64,000 bases of DNA from Siphonodentalium dalli (GCA_032622095.1 CP136066.1:147529559-147593558); one strand, 5' to 3'. Numbered from the stretch's first letter, positions 20,543 through 32,567 are shown. A program made the numbers and translations. The notes: generated by a model from the letters alone, not told the origin.

Positions 20543-21482
20543 ATCTAAAGGTCAATTCACACCAGGTACGAGCACGCGATTTTTACGTATGTTTTCAGGT
20601 TCAAAGCGCGCGATTTTTATATTCACACCGAAAACGACCGTGTTGTTGACCACGACGCGATCACAGCAGCGATTTTATGCTTCGTTGATTTCTCGCTTTG
20701 TGGCAAACAGCGCGATAATTTGGTCGATGTCAAATAGGATGTTATCCGTGCGTGTTTGTCCTATTTGAAGGCGACACATTCATTTGTCGCCGCAGTATAA
20801 TAAAGGTGATGGAGGACCATAGCGACAGGCTGATAACTGAAGTGCAATATTTGGCCCCAATTCCATTCCAAATAGGCAGACCAAGCCTTCATGTGAAGTC
20901 ACTTTGCCGACAATTTTGAATAAAATGAACTGCCACATCCGCCCCCCCCCCCCCCCGATAAAAAAGCACATACTGGAATTATAGAAAGAAATTCAATTAA
21001 ACGCAATTGTTATGAGAATGTAGGAAGTCCATGCAATATTCCACTTGACATATTAAATTTTACAATGAAATGAGTTTGAAAAACCCATACATGTAAATAT
21101 TAAACAAATTCTGTTTGAATTTCCATATACATTGAATTTGTGACCTGCCTTGCAATTCTAAACTATTTTTAGCTTTGAAATTCCCATGCACAGTTATAAT
21201 TTTGAAGAAAAAAAGTACCTGTGAAAATGGTTGAAACTATAAATGCATATTTTTGATTATTTCCCTAACATTCCAACAATGTAAAGGCAAATGGGAGAAT
21301 TTCGGAGACAATTTCGGTGACCCAAAATGATGTACTCCAACGATTATCTACCCTGACTATCGTGCGCGACGAAGCGATTCAGTAACTTTCGGTATGAATA
21401 TAAAAATCGCGCGCTTTGAACCGCTATACCGACGACAGAAAAATGCCTTAAAATCGCACGCCCGCTGAATTGACCTTTAGAT
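20543..21482. mobile_element. DNA-transposon remnant with ATCTAAAGGTCAATTCA ends
   Basis: ATCTAAAGGTCAATTCA at 20543 is the exact reverse complement of TGAATTGACCTTTAGAT ending at 21482. Subterminal parts also pair (CAAAGCGCGCGATTTTTATA against TATAAAAATCGCGCGCTTTG). 940 bp, no transposase frame. No clear target duplication. Confidence 0.75.
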
Positions 21483-22465
21483 ATTACTTCAAGAATTTCT
21501 ATTATAATCCCATGTGTTCGCCCTTATATCTGTAAACATGTGCACTAGTATTATATATATATTGTAGGTTGAGGACACAATACATAATTATGTTAAAACG
21601 ATGAAACGCGTAATATATATGTGGCGTTAATAGAGGCAGGGAATGACTGTTCGTTTTGATGGCCAGAGAAAAAGAAAGTAAAACAAAAACGGAAGGCGAC
21701 GACCACAAACACGTGAGATTATGTATACAACGCGTTACTCCAGTATAATGCAGAATGAACATCGATTTCGAAAAACACCGAACAACTAAACTGAATATCC
21801 GTTTTTCAAAAACTTCTACCGAAGAATACTTTTTTCCGTAACATGCACTCCACATGCATGGAAGAAAACACGTCTAATTTTTGAGAATTTCACATGCACC
21901 TGTGCAATAGCCGAGTACATAATATATATACGTTACAATATTTCTCGAGTGCCCGGCGATTGTTAGAGGTTTGTTGACCCAAACAACACGCCTCTTTGTC
22001 AATGTTTCTTTCTCTTCAAAGACAGTTCCTTTCAATATATATATTAAGGGGTATAGTATGTGTGTGGTTCTGAATGTGTTCTTTTAAGATCGTGATTCGG
22101 TGCACCGGCTGCTAATATCTGACCACGAGCGTGGCAATACTGATATATGCATACATTTATATATATATATACGCGTACATTCACAAAACAGCAAAAGAAG
22201 GTATGCTTGTCATTATATATGTTGTTAACGTAACACATATGTCGTTTTCACAGTTCGAAGTTGAAGCTTATATATATCGGTGGACAGAGAATTTTATCAT
22301 GAACAAAAAAATAAGTTCATGTCGTATACTAATCAAAAGAAATTGAAAATTTATATATTTATGAAATTTGATCATCATTCATGTTTCAAGTGAAATAATG
22401 CAGCGGCCATAAAGTTTTCATACACGTACGGCAGTATTTAAAATTAAAATAATTGATTTCAATCA
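21483..22465. other. No supported gene
   Basis: AT-rich spacer with TATATA runs. Open frames up to 117 codons exist but have biased, motif-free sequence. Confidence 0.5.
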
Positions 22466-22562
22466 TCGATATCTGATCACTCTGAGCTTTGATGAGCGTG
22501 TTCATCGACTCGAATCAAATATTGTTGCCCCAACCCCAAGCCAAAGAAATAGTTAATTCGGA
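22466..22562. repeat. Fragment of the AGGTACTCAA (Kolobok-like) MITE, family K1
   Basis: ATCGATATCTGATCACTCTG through CCAAAGAAATAG matches 25181-25272 and 48590-48635. The terminal repeats are missing. Confidence 0.65.
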
Positions 22563-22888
22563 TATAATATATCTTAAATTTTTGTCAGCTAGCAAAAAAC
22601 CAATGACCATCTCTTACAAAGAACGTCCATGCTTCGGTCGTAATGTTGTAGATGTTGTATACAGATCGTTCTCAAGTATTAGCTTTTGTGATCGTTTTCA
22701 ACGCATTTGGCCCATTAATTATGGGTGATTTTGTGTATTTCCCCGATGCCTGTGTGATACGAAATAACCAGTGGTGCATGGTGTTTGCAAATATTTTTAT
22801 TTTATTTTCGAAGCCTGTCATGATAAGCGGAAAATTTACCCTTACAACCGCATTCTGTGTTTCTGATATATTGGTCTCTTCCATCGAG

Positions 22889-23060
22889 TTAACCCTTTCT
22901 ATACTTCTCCCACTGAGCCATAAAAGTATAGGCCTACACTGGAAATGGAATTGTCTATTATTCATCTGGAGGGGTTTTCAGAACAAACAAAAACATGCCA
23001 ACGACAGAGTATAATACAAGTACAGAAGGAGGGAAATGTTTAGATATTACGTTCGTTTGT
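22889..23060. mobile_element. piggyBac-like MITE family P2, partial
   Basis: Starts TTAACCCTTTCTATACT and includes TCATCTGGAGGGGTTTTCAG and GGAGGGAAATGTTTAGATA with GTTTGTTGAACTTATAAT. The right end is missing. Confidence 0.6.
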
Positions 23061-23478
23061 TGAACTTATAATCCTCAGGGATAACTTCACGTCAATGAGT
23101 ATTTACACTGTTATAAAATACCGCCGGTTTGACGGTATCGGATCGTAGTAATCCGACGCGCGGTCCCATACCGATTCATCAGTTCTACGGGGAATCATCG
23201 TTGTTTTACGTGCCATGAAGTTAAAATTAAAATGGTTAGTTAATTAAATAATTAAGTGGTCCTGCTAATTTGCTATCCATGATGTGGTTGGCTCCAGCTG
23301 ATTTAGCTATGATATTGGTGGGGAAAAGTTATGCTCTTCAAAAAGAACCGGTATGCGGCTAATCCGATCGATTCGATGACAATCTACAGATAAAATATTT
23401 TAATGTTAAGCTCTTAAATGTCACAGATACAATGGCTATTCTTCGAAAAGTTCAGATTGGTCAAAGACTAAACAAAAA

Positions 23479-23580
23479 AGTACTATATCTTAACAGCGTA
23501 ATTTTCAAAAGTTGGCGGGTTCTGCTATGATGTATTTTCGCCTCATGATAGCAGAACCCGCCAAAATAATATAGTACAGA
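23479..23580. repeat. Two-step hairpin around TTGGCGGGTTCTGCTAT
   Basis: Inner arms 23512-23528 and 23548-23564 pair perfectly over 17 bp with a 19-nt loop; outer AAGTACTATAT/ATATAGTAC arms (23479-23489 and 23570-23578) also pair. The size is like a miRNA or small foldback precursor; no expression evidence is available. Confidence 0.6.
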
Positions 23581-24397
23581 AGATATTAGTGGACCTTTGC
23601 AACACCGCATCCAATCAGGACTCAACTTCACCCCACTCATTTTCTTCAATAATTAAGGTATCTTATAACTTGTTCCGACGTTAACAGTACAATAAAAATA
23701 AAATGGCCGCACAGAGACTCCATGCAGATAAACGTCATCGATCATGGCAGCCATATTGCTTGATATATTATAATTACATGCACCAGCTAGGTCTCTTTGT
23801 TCGCTATTATAGTGAAGAAACTATCACGTGCGGTTTTGTTCTCCATTTGATTCGTTACGCTAACATACCACACTTAGGAATTAGCCAAAAATACAAATTA
23901 GCAAATTAGCAAGAGCCCTAGCTAATGTAATTGACCATGGGTGTATACGTGTGATCGTATGTCCGTCTGTCTGACTCCGCATGCACATGTAGATGTGTTT
24001 ATGACTTTATTTGTGCCCGGCATCTGACTCGCCTGTCAAAGTTTCACCAAAAGCGTAGAAAAAATATTCAGCTCCAAACTTGATAGTCTATAGCTGTTGA
24101 TATAACTTCCTCATTAATTGGATGAACATCTTAGCACATAACTGATCGAAATAACCACTATATAAGTTCAAGCAAACGCAGAAAGACAGGCTAAGCAAAA
24201 ACACACACAACAACACCACAGTACCTTATGAGGGGCGAAATTAGACATATCTTTTTTTCACGAAATTGTCCCAAGAACATGACGTTTAATTATGCTGGTT
24301 TATGAGCAGTAAAAATGTTATGACGGCGAAGATCTCATGGCAAGACAATTATATATATTTTAAGTACGACCTTCCTTAATACGATTTGATATGTAAC
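23581..24397. other. No supported gene
   Basis: About 800 bp with no defensible exon or repeat. Plus-strand frame 23703-23909 lacks motifs. Confidence 0.45.
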
Positions 24398-24549
24398 CTA
24401 TAATTAAACTGTTCAATGAGCTGAATCTCTAGTTCTGCTCTTTTATTTGTGTCATTGAATGTTTGACATAATGCATTTATGTTGTACATAATACAAGAGG
24501 GCTCCCTGAATGACTGTCCAAGTGCGACCCGAAGACATTCAATGTACGT
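24398..24549 (-). CDS. Candidate internal exon of unknown protein
   Basis: A 152-bp open stretch lies between a CAACAACAG acceptor and a TATAG|GTTACA donor. Its translation (TYIECLRVALGQSFREP..., ...CQTFNDTNKRAELEIQLIEQF...) has balanced, protein-like composition. It starts in phase 0, which is compatible with splicing from the phase-0 donor of the ankyrin exon at 29107. I do not recognise the family. Both splice sites are weak (poor pyrimidine tract, GTTACA donor), so this may be chance. Confidence 0.25.
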
Positions 24550-24825
24550 CTGTTGTTGAGCAGACATTAGTCGTATTGTAAACAGCATAATACATGTGAC
24601 CGATTGCCAATAATAGAACGGTGTCAATGACAATGTAGCTCAACTTGGTTCAAATCTGCTCACAATCTTCGTACATACAATTATCAGCAATTTATAGCTT
24701 TTGTCATGTTCCAGAGATAAAAAGTAATTGAAAGTGAGTAAAAATTTAGTAAACAGTTAATCAAATTTAAAAGAGTATGCCTCTTTATCAAACGCTTCCT
24801 ATTGACGTAATTATATAGTGAAGCA

Positions 24826-25302
24826 TTAAAGGTACTCAACCCGTAAAGAGGGTCCCCATCTCAACAGATTCCAACAACAACAATCCGATCAGAGGGTCCT
24901 ATATTACTATTTCTTTGGCTTTGGGGGTAACAAATATTTGATTCGAGTCGAGGAACCCATCAAACAAAGCTCAGAGTTATTAGATATTGATTTTTCAAAT
25001 TTGTTATGTTCTCGAGATGTGTACTAATAACTGCCGTAATCTGCTCTGGATGTGTACTCCAAATCTATTCAAACAGACAAGGATGAATAACTCTAAAATC
25101 AAGTGGTAATTTTAACGCAATTTTGACTGAGTTCTGGGCCAGATAGTATTCCCGATAATGAAAAATAATAGATTTCTAAAATCGATATCTAACAAATCTG
25201 AGCTTTGATGGGTGACTTCCTCGACTCGAATCAAATATTTTTGACCCCCGAAGCCATTGAAATAGTAATTGAGAGGAGTTTTATCGGGTTGAGTACCTTT
25301 AA
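24826..25302. mobile_element. TTAA/AGG Kolobok-like MITE, family K1, full copy
   Basis: TTAAAGGTACTCAACCC and GGGTTGAGTACCTTTAA bound a 469-bp interior. TTAA on both sides with AGG as first bases fits Kolobok (TTAA duplication, purine-purine start) better than piggyBac (CCC). A shorter copy lies at 48343-48662 and a fragment at 22466-22562. Confidence 0.7.
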
Positions 25303-25616
25303 GTCAATAATGATGCGTTTGTTAAAGTGGCGCGCTCGTTTTTAAATTTGAATATTTAAAAAAAAACAACATATTTATTGTAATATAATATTACAAGAGG
25401 GATCGGGGCACAGGTTTTGAAAACTTACAACCGCCTCTCTCCCATTAACATTTGAACAAATACAACGTAGATGGCGAACATAACATATATATACAGGATG
25501 GTATGTGGTGTGTTTGTGATTGCTGTCAGTCCCATCCTTCTGCTTTTAAATTTCATCTGAGGTAGTCAACATATGTAACGCACAGGAGGATCGCCAATAT
25601 TTTCAGCAGAGGGGGC

Positions 25617-25989
25617 CTAATTGAACAGTTTTATTGATGAAATGTATGAATAAACAAATAGGAAAATAATTTCATTGCGTCGATTCGATTCTGATGATAT
25701 CCCTGTGAGTAAGGAGGAAATGTTAGATATTATAAATTGGTGGGTTTCAAAGTTCGCATCTTTCGGTTGCATACAGGGAGCACTCAAAGAAATAATGAAA
25801 GGTATCTTCGACTTCGTATCCACATGTGCATTTAGAGGTACCAGAGATAAAATTGTTGTACATATCTGATTTGAGTTCAATACAATAGTTGCGAATATTG
25901 TTATCTATGTTTACTCGTTTTCTTAACGACAATCCCCTGTGCAATGACCAATAGATAATAACGAGTTTTTTCCCTCCAGCATGTAACAA
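25617..25989 (-). pseudogene. LINE reverse-transcriptase C-terminal fragment, frameshifted
   Basis: The minus strand encodes NIRNYCIELKSDMYNNFISG and then CTCGYEVEDTFHYFFECSLY, the cysteine/histidine C-x-C-G...EDTxHxxFxC block found after the RT domain of non-LTR retrotransposons, where it is thought to bind nucleic acid. The frame shifts after ATERCEL and continues as NFETHQFIISNISSLLTG to SYISSIKLFN before a stop, like a LINE ORF2 carboxy end. Only about 120 residues remain. Confidence 0.75.
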
Positions 25990-26595
25990 TATAAAGAACG
26001 TTTATATGTGTTAATTAATTCCTGGTTTGGTTGCAAAAAAGAACGTTCGCCTAATCACTATGTATTGTGTTATTATGATAATAAACCACACGATTGCTGC
26101 ACGCTGCAAGCAACCCGGCCATACATTTATATATATTATGATATAATCAGCTAGTCGTTCTGCATATGCCATGCATGTAAAGTCCGTAGTCATGTAATCC
26201 GTGTACTTATTGGCCTATTTGGATACATGAATCGTTACACAAGCAAGAGATTACTGAGCTCAATTTGTCATAAAAATCGCGATTTATACAGTCTGAACAC
26301 AACTTGGGAGAAAAAACGTGTTTTATATACCAAATGTATATGATGATTGCGATTCCATTTTCCTGAACGTTGAAATTGTTGGAGTCACAGCCGGAAAAGT
26401 TTCCATTGAAGGTGAGTGCAAATGAAATTTCACAAAGTTGAAAATACTTGGCACCATAACAACGGGTGCAGCTAGCTATATTGTAATTTGGGGTAGAGAC
26501 CCCGACTTCAAGATCAAGATTAACGTAAGTTTATCGGTTATTAATTCGGTTTCAATTATTTCAAAATAATCATTACCAGTTCTGTACATGCGTAC
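25990..26595. other. No firmly supported gene
   Basis: Contains a good GTGAGT donor context at 26412 preceded by about 40 open codons on the plus strand, without a convincing acceptor (see rejected items). Otherwise unremarkable. Confidence 0.4.
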
Positions 26596-27142
26596 TTAAA
26601 GGGATACTGTACTCAAATGTTTGTTGTTGGTTTCTATAGTTTCTGAGTCGTAGAATAAGGTAATCAGATTTTCATTATTTGAAGTAATGTTACGGATGGC
26701 AGATTAGCCGGAATGCGAAAATACCAACTGTCGTTGTCGAGTAATTTTTGGACAGTTTTCAAGAAAATTTGTCAAATAAATGTTATATTATATGCATACC
26801 ACTGCCATATACTCATTTAAGTCATTGTATAGTCACTAGGCAGAGAGTGGCATGAGTTTACGCCCCGTAATATTTCTTTCACAATCATGTGTACCACACG
26901 TTGCCCAATCCACTATCCGTGAATTATTTTGATTACGTCTTGTACACGGAAATTCGTAATTTAATTGATGGCTCCAGCCATAAATTAAATTTATATCAAA
27001 TTTGATTTTAAGATAACCTATTAACCCGAACGTTTACAGAATAAATCTTCGACTCAAATTACTTTGTTTTCTATATGGTATCGATATTAGATCGTTGTTA
27101 TCACCAGGAATTTATTGAAAATGGCGTACAATACCCCTTTAA
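26596..27142. mobile_element. TTAA/AGG Kolobok-like MITE, family K2
   Basis: Begins TTAAAGGGATACTGTACTCA and ends GTACAATACCCCTTTAA. The interior matches, in reverse orientation, the copy nested at 28222-28790. 539 bp between TTAA duplications; no ORF. Confidence 0.75.
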
Positions 27143-27572
27143 AACGTCATTTTCTTAGTTTTACCTTAAATCGTAGATCTGATTTGGATAACGTTTTCAT
27201 CAATCAATGCTAAACGTTGCAGTACAGTTAATCATATAGGTGTATATACTAGTATACTACCTGAGTGCTGATGTATAAATTTGAAACACTGTGATGTGAG
27301 GACTTTGATTTCAAGCAAGACACTAAACTAATTAATATGATAATGAATATAAAGACAGCTCGCCTTGCTCTAAAGATGGAGTATCTCTACCCTGAACTTT
27401 CTGTATAAATTTGTGGATATTAAAAATATTGTGTTTGACAGAGATAACATGGGCTTCTGCCACTAGGAAATATTTTTCTCCAATTATTTGCTATGAACCA
27501 GGACATAATATGTGGCTAATTTAGCACAGCATACAGGATTTTTATTGGAATATATCTTTTGAAACACTAAGT
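27143..27572. other. No supported gene
   Basis: 430 bp of AT-rich spacer; nothing defensible seen. Confidence 0.5.
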
Positions 27573-27823
27573 TTAACCCTTTCTACACTATAGCATCATT
27601 GCTGAGTAGTTATCTGGTGGCAATGTTCAGATAATATAGGTCGTTTGTTGAACTTTTTATCAAAACATTTCCCTCAATAACTATATTGGCTAGATTCTTC
27701 TGCACTTTTATTTACATGTCGTCGGCTTTTATCACTTTAACATCCCTCCAAATCAGTAATAGACCATTCCGATGTACACGTTTTAACTGACTGGGAGAAT
27801 CCATTTAGTATAGAAAGGGTTAA
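27573..27823. mobile_element. piggyBac-like MITE family P2, complete
   Basis: TTAACCCTTTCTACACTA and TTAGTATAGAAAGGGTTAA are inverted repeats with TTAA at each edge. The interior shares GGTCGTTTGTTGAACTTTTT and ACATTTCCCTCAA with the copy at 54130. Confidence 0.75.
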
Positions 27824-27959
27824 TTGAATTATGTGCAACACCAGATGTTCCTCTTACACGTGTAATAATAGTAGACACGACGTCGTTCTTGGAAAAAGAA
27901 TTCCATAGAAATATTTTTTGTTGGAAGTTCTGCCAGGAAGATATAAGCCTAAGGCATCA

Positions 27960-29021
27960 TTAAAGACCCACTTAATTTTCGAGTCACCGATTATTTTTTT
28001 ATAGTGACTTGGTATATGGTTTTAATAACAATCTATGCCATAAAATATGATTAAAATACTATAATTTATCACCATTTGAAACATCTGTGTCTCCGATGAT
28101 GCCCATAGAGAAATAGAAAACATCTGAAATCATAGAAAGATTAACCCCGTTGTTGGCTCCCAGAATGCAACAGAATTCAAACTAACGATGAATTTTCAAT
28201 GGAAGAGAAATAACACTATATTTAAAGGGGGACTGTACGCCATTTTCAACAAATTCCCGGTGATAACGATCTAATATCGATAATATATAGAAGACTAAGT
28301 AATTTGAGACGAAGATGTATTCTGTAAACGTTCAGGTTAATGGGTTATCTTAAAATCAAAGTTAATAATTTGATATAAATTGGCTGGAGTCATCAATTAA
28401 ATTACGAATTTCCGTGTGCAAGACGTAAATCAAAATAATTCACGGATAGCGGATTGGGAAAAGCGTGACACACATGATCGTGTAAAAAATTAAGTTGATA
28501 CGGGGTGTAAACTCAAGCCACTCACTGACTAGTGACTATACAATGACTTAATGAATATATGGGACTAGTATTCATATAATATAACATTTATTTGATACAT
28601 TTGCTTGAAAACTGTCCAAAAATTACTCGACAACGACAATTGTATTTTCGCATTCCGGCTAATCTGCCATCCGTATATATCATTACTTCATACTCAACAG
28701 ACTTTCAAATAATGGAAGTCTGGTCACCTTATTCTACAACTCAGAGACTAAAGAAACCAACAACAACATTTGGGTACAGTATCCCTTTAAGACAAAGTTA
28801 TTCCCTCTTCGTTGAACTAAATAACTCTTTACTAAAATGTAGATGACAAAAACACGTTGGCAACTCAACAAAAACAACATGTTCACAGTTTATTACACCG
28901 GATAAGTTGATAATACCATAATAATACCATGTTTTGGAGCTTCCTCTTTCAAATGGTATATAATATGACATATATTTTATATATGTGATCTGGTGGGTTC
29001 GGAATTTAAATGGGCCTTTAA
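27960..29021. mobile_element. TTAA/AGG Kolobok-like MITE, family K3, carrying a nested K2
   Basis: Starts TTAAAGACCCACTTAATTTT and ends GGGCCTTTAA. The copy at 53293-53775 is the same element without the insertion, so the nested order is clear: K3 first, K2 later. Confidence 0.75.
28222..28790. mobile_element. K2 MITE nested within K3
   Basis: TTAAAGGGGGACTGTAC to GTACAGTATCCCTTTAA, with TTAA at both edges, inserted into AACTCTATATTTAA-like K3 sequence. Opposite orientation to the copy at 26596. Confidence 0.8.
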
Positions 29022-29106
29022 ACATTGAGTTTGGAGAAGCTATATTATTACCTTATGAGGTATATATTATGTTATACATAAAAGATGCATGATGTTAGCA
29101 CCTCAC

Positions 29107-29544
29107 CTGTTTATCTGCATTGTGTTTATCTAGCAGCATATCTATGATAGTCATGGAACCCATGTGTATGGCCAGATGAAGAGCAGTTAACCCATCCCCA
29201 TCCGGAATCGACGTGTCAACGCCTACCTCACACATCAGTTCAACGAATTCATCATTCTTGTAACAAATGGACCAATGTAAAGCATTTCGCTCAGTGTCAT
29301 CCTTGATGTTAGGATCAGCTCCTCTGGCACAAAGGGCCTTGATACAGGCCGCATGACTGGTCCCACGTTGACTGTTCGGCGACCGTCCTGCTCCTTGAAT
29401 GCAGCGAATGAGGGGCGTTGCCCCATCGTTGGTAATTTGAAAATTAGCATCGAACTCATGATCTGGAGTCTGATTTAAGATGATATTAAGATTATCCACG
29501 GCGCCTTCCGAACAGATTTGGAGAATATTTTGAAGCGGATCCAT
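29107..29544 (-). CDS. Ankyrin-repeat protein, first coding exon (copy B)
   Basis: The exon encodes 146 residues from ATG at 29544 to CAG, followed by a GTGAGG donor (29101-29106, plus strand). Ankyrin units are visible: ILQICSEGAVDNLNIIL, then ATPLIRCIQGAGR, then LCARGADPNIKDDTERNALHWSICYKND, then DGDGLTALHLAIHMGSMTIIDMLL. It aligns along its whole length with the exon at 12504-12944 and ends at the same position in phase 0. The two are either first exons of tandem paralogous genes or alternative first exons of a single gene whose common exons lie at lower coordinates. No other domain, signal peptide or membrane segment is visible in this exon. Confidence 0.85.
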
Positions 29545-30825
29545 TATAGATAATTATAGGCCTATATATGTAGCGAAAGGGTAAAATAACCGACTAACCG
29601 TGAGCGGTGTCAGTGTATAATTATATCATCTTAACATTGAATGATGATCAGTGTGTCATCTTGGGCGATGCCGATGTTCCGTCATATACATTTGCAAGCA
29701 TATTCCAAGAAGGTACTATACAATGTTACACCAAGAAGATATATAGTTCCGTTGGACCATCAAGATATGGAAAGTGGAAACTGTCCCTGTATGTATCTCA
29801 GGTCCTTCGGCAACTTGACGAGAACTGTATTCAGTATAGGTATCATAAAATTAATGGACATCAGCAATCACACACTTTCATGGAACTATATATAATATAC
29901 ACGATATCCTGTTTGATCAAGAAGTATTCCACAAAAGATATCCGCAAGAAATATTCCACTTAATTCACTTCCACTCCGGAAATGTCCAAGAAGACTATGA
30001 CACAGCAGCTGATGTGTGAAGTCTTGTAATAAATAAGACTATTTGTATGTGATTTCCGCACATGGTTTAATATTATATAGCCATCACATATGTGTGGTCT
30101 CGGAAGTTGCGGTTGTTCATTTCGGCGCGAACTCTACTACCATTGACAACAGAAAACAGTTGACATCACAACACTCTCCCTATTGACGGATTTACCGTCT
30201 GCAGCGGCTGCGCTAAAGAATAGAACATATAAACCGTTCAATACGGTCTGAGAACAAATGGGCGAATGGCATCACGACAAAAATCCAATACCACGGGTAC
30301 ATCCGTCGCCGTTTATGCTGCTCTGGGTGTCGTTAATGCTGAAGGATCGATTCTTGCACGGGACTCGAGAAAGTTAATGAAGAAAAGCATATAAGGCCCA
30401 ACGCTGCATGCATTTAGCGGCATTAAGTCTCTATTTATACTTAAAGATGGCCATATATAAGCTTCACTAATGAAAGATATCCGGAATATCATCCCTATGG
30501 GTATGTGTAAAGGAGTTATTTTTGGATAAATGTGTTATACAGATGACATAAATATACAACATATAAGAGTTAATTTTGGATATGAGGATTAGACAACAAG
30601 CCCGAGGGCTTATATGAAGTCTTCTCCTCTTTAGCGACATGTCCATTCCCCAATAAGTGAGGGAGGGGTATCAATCAGACGGGAAGGGATTGAAATAATG
30701 GTTTAGGAGAAGTGGAGATATATAACTAAGTTTGAGTTAGGGATGGAAAAAGGAAGAAGATATTGTTAGGGGTAGCATGGTACAATTATGCTCGTCTATA
30801 GTATAGATGCATGTGTCAGGAGCCA
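29545..30825. other. No firmly supported gene; upstream flank of ankyrin copy B
   Basis: Includes the likely promoter of copy B. A GC-richer patch at 30100-30400 has a 38-codon frame in strong Kozak context (ATG at 30259) but no other support. Confidence 0.4.
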
Positions 30826-30945
30826 CGGCACATTACAAATCAATTAAGAAAACATTCTGATCGTTATTAGTATAAAATGTACCCATAGGAATTGCAATGA
30901 AAGTGTCAGACACTGTAGCTCAACTTTGTTTTTAGGGAAAAATGT
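30826..30945. repeat. Dispersed repeat shared with 45541-45655
   Basis: Both places carry CATTACA(A/C)ATCAATTAAGAA, ACATTCTGATCGT, GGAATT(A/G)CAATGAAAGTGT and AGACTGTAGC in the same order. Confidence 0.65.
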
Positions 30946-31260
30946 CAGGGGTCATCGATCGTTAAAGGGACTCAAAAATAATCGCCACCATGTTGTTGTT
31001 GTTGAAATCAGCTGTTTACTGCCTGTTCCTAACGCTTCTATAAACTGCATGCATGGTTTATCTCCCCTGATATGCTATAAATAGATTGGGGATATCCCTG
31101 TGTTCTGTCAAGCATGGTTTCACTGTCAGGATATCGTTAGAAAAAGACTGAGATATATTGAGCTTAAATTGGCAAAATGCGATCAAATAAGAAGTTTTCG
31201 TAAGCGGGAAGATGACGAAAAATTGGAAAGAGCAACGAATAGTGTGTGTCTTCCGCCGTG

Positions 31261-31823
31261 GTGGATTTTGAATGGGGATTTCCATGCAAATCTGCGGAGC
31301 AAAAGTTAAAGAGTTGCACATACTTCTGAGTGTGACTTGATGTGGTACTAGACAACAGGTATTTATCTGGTGGGTCCGCTTCGTAAATTATAAAAGTTTG
31401 CTATAAATATATTTTTGAGAATTTTTTTCTGGAATTACATATCACTTGACCTACATAACTTATATTTGTCAGATTCGAAATATCAATATAAAATTCAAAA
31501 ATAAATACACCAACATTATAATTTATAATGGAACAAGTTCCAATTGGACCCGCCAGTCGCCAGATAAATACCCAGGGACGCCAGAGAAGGGGTACATACG
31601 GGGGCATTTGCCCCCCCCCCCCCCCTTGCTGGCCTGACTCAGGTGAGGCCAGTGAGTACCCGAAAAGTGCCCTCCTGGTTGGTTTGCCCCCCTTGCCCTT
31701 TGATGCTTCTGGCGTCCCTGTAAATACCTGTTGTTTTCAATACTACAACAAGTCACACTCAGAAGTATGTGCAACTCTAAATTTTGCTCTGCAGATTTGC
31801 ATGGAAATCCCCATTCAAAATTG
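31261..31823. mobile_element. Foldback element split by a hAT-type MITE
   Basis: Left arm 31261-31373 (TTTTGAATGGGGATTTCCAT ... CAACAGGTATTTATCTGG) is complementary to right arm 31560-31823 once 31573-31720 is removed. Open frames crossing it are artefacts of the palindrome. Confidence 0.75.
31573..31720. mobile_element. 148-bp hAT-type MITE with perfect 8-bp target duplication
   Basis: CAGGGACGCCAGA and TCTGGCGTCCCTG are perfect terminal inverted repeats. TAAATACC at 31565-31572 and 31721-31728 is an exact 8-bp duplication, the hAT hallmark. No coding capacity. Confidence 0.9.
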
Positions 31824-32468
31824 GTCACTTGACCTCGAGATCTCTCTTAAACTCAAAGAACAGATACAGAAAAGAACATATACAGACGAGATGATGGATC
31901 AGTCACAGACATGCTGTCTGAGGTAAAGCTCCCAGAAGGAAAGAACAGCGACTGGTTAAATACCACAAAATAGTCATGGGGTTGCTCCCAGCACTTCCTA
32001 AGCCTGATTATCTAAAACACAAGGCAAATACAGGCTACAGCCAACAAAATTTGAGGACTGTACGTGTCAGTCAAAATCCAGTGGAGAAGGAGGTGTGTAA
32101 CAACACAGAATCGTTCCAACTTCTGCGTACTAGCAGCTCACAATACGAACACTCCTTCTTTGTTAAAACAACTGTGGAATGGAACCACCTGGAATAGTCG
32201 GTTGTTGATATCACTGACATTGACGGTTTTCTATCTGCTCTGCGAGGGGAACAACAGTATGGGATGTTTTCAACAATGCTAACAAGGAACTATTGCTTAA
32301 CTATTTATAATTTATGCTTGTTTATCATATATAATAAATTATTTTTCAATTATTTCGCTTGCTGCTTATATTTATACTCCAAAATCATTTGGATGGCTCA
32401 AACAACAACATTGTCATTGCATATATTAAGTACTATATGGGAGATCAATCTAACATGTAATGGCTGAT
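31824..32468. other. No supported gene
   Basis: About 640 bp; short frames only, no motif recognised. Confidence 0.45.
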
Positions 32469-32514
32469 TATGCTTAAGCGTAACTCCATTACGCTTTAAA
32501 AGCATAATTGGTTT
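32469..32514. repeat. Short hairpin with ATTATGCTTAAGCGTAA arms
   Basis: ATTATGCTTAAGCGTAA and TTACGCTTTAAAAGCATAAT pair around a CTCCA loop. The unit resembles the TTAAGCGC palindromes at 43-44.8 kb. Confidence 0.6.
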
Positions 32515-32567
32515 TTATTGCCTTACAGCGTTATATGTAATGGTAGACCTACATGTATCTAACTTAG

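Noticed and set aside
20555-20770. 98-codon frame at 20472-20768
   Set aside because: Lies across the terminal inverted repeat of the 20.5-kb element and has no domain.
26281-26411. Possible plus-strand exon (IPNVYDDCDSIFLNVEIVG then VTAGKVSIE) before a GTGAGT donor
   Set aside because: The only good acceptor (TTTATACAG at 26291) is followed by an in-frame stop; alternative acceptors lack a pyrimidine tract.
30259-30375. 38-codon frame in strong Kozak context
   Set aside because: Too short, no motif, no splice donor or second line of evidence.
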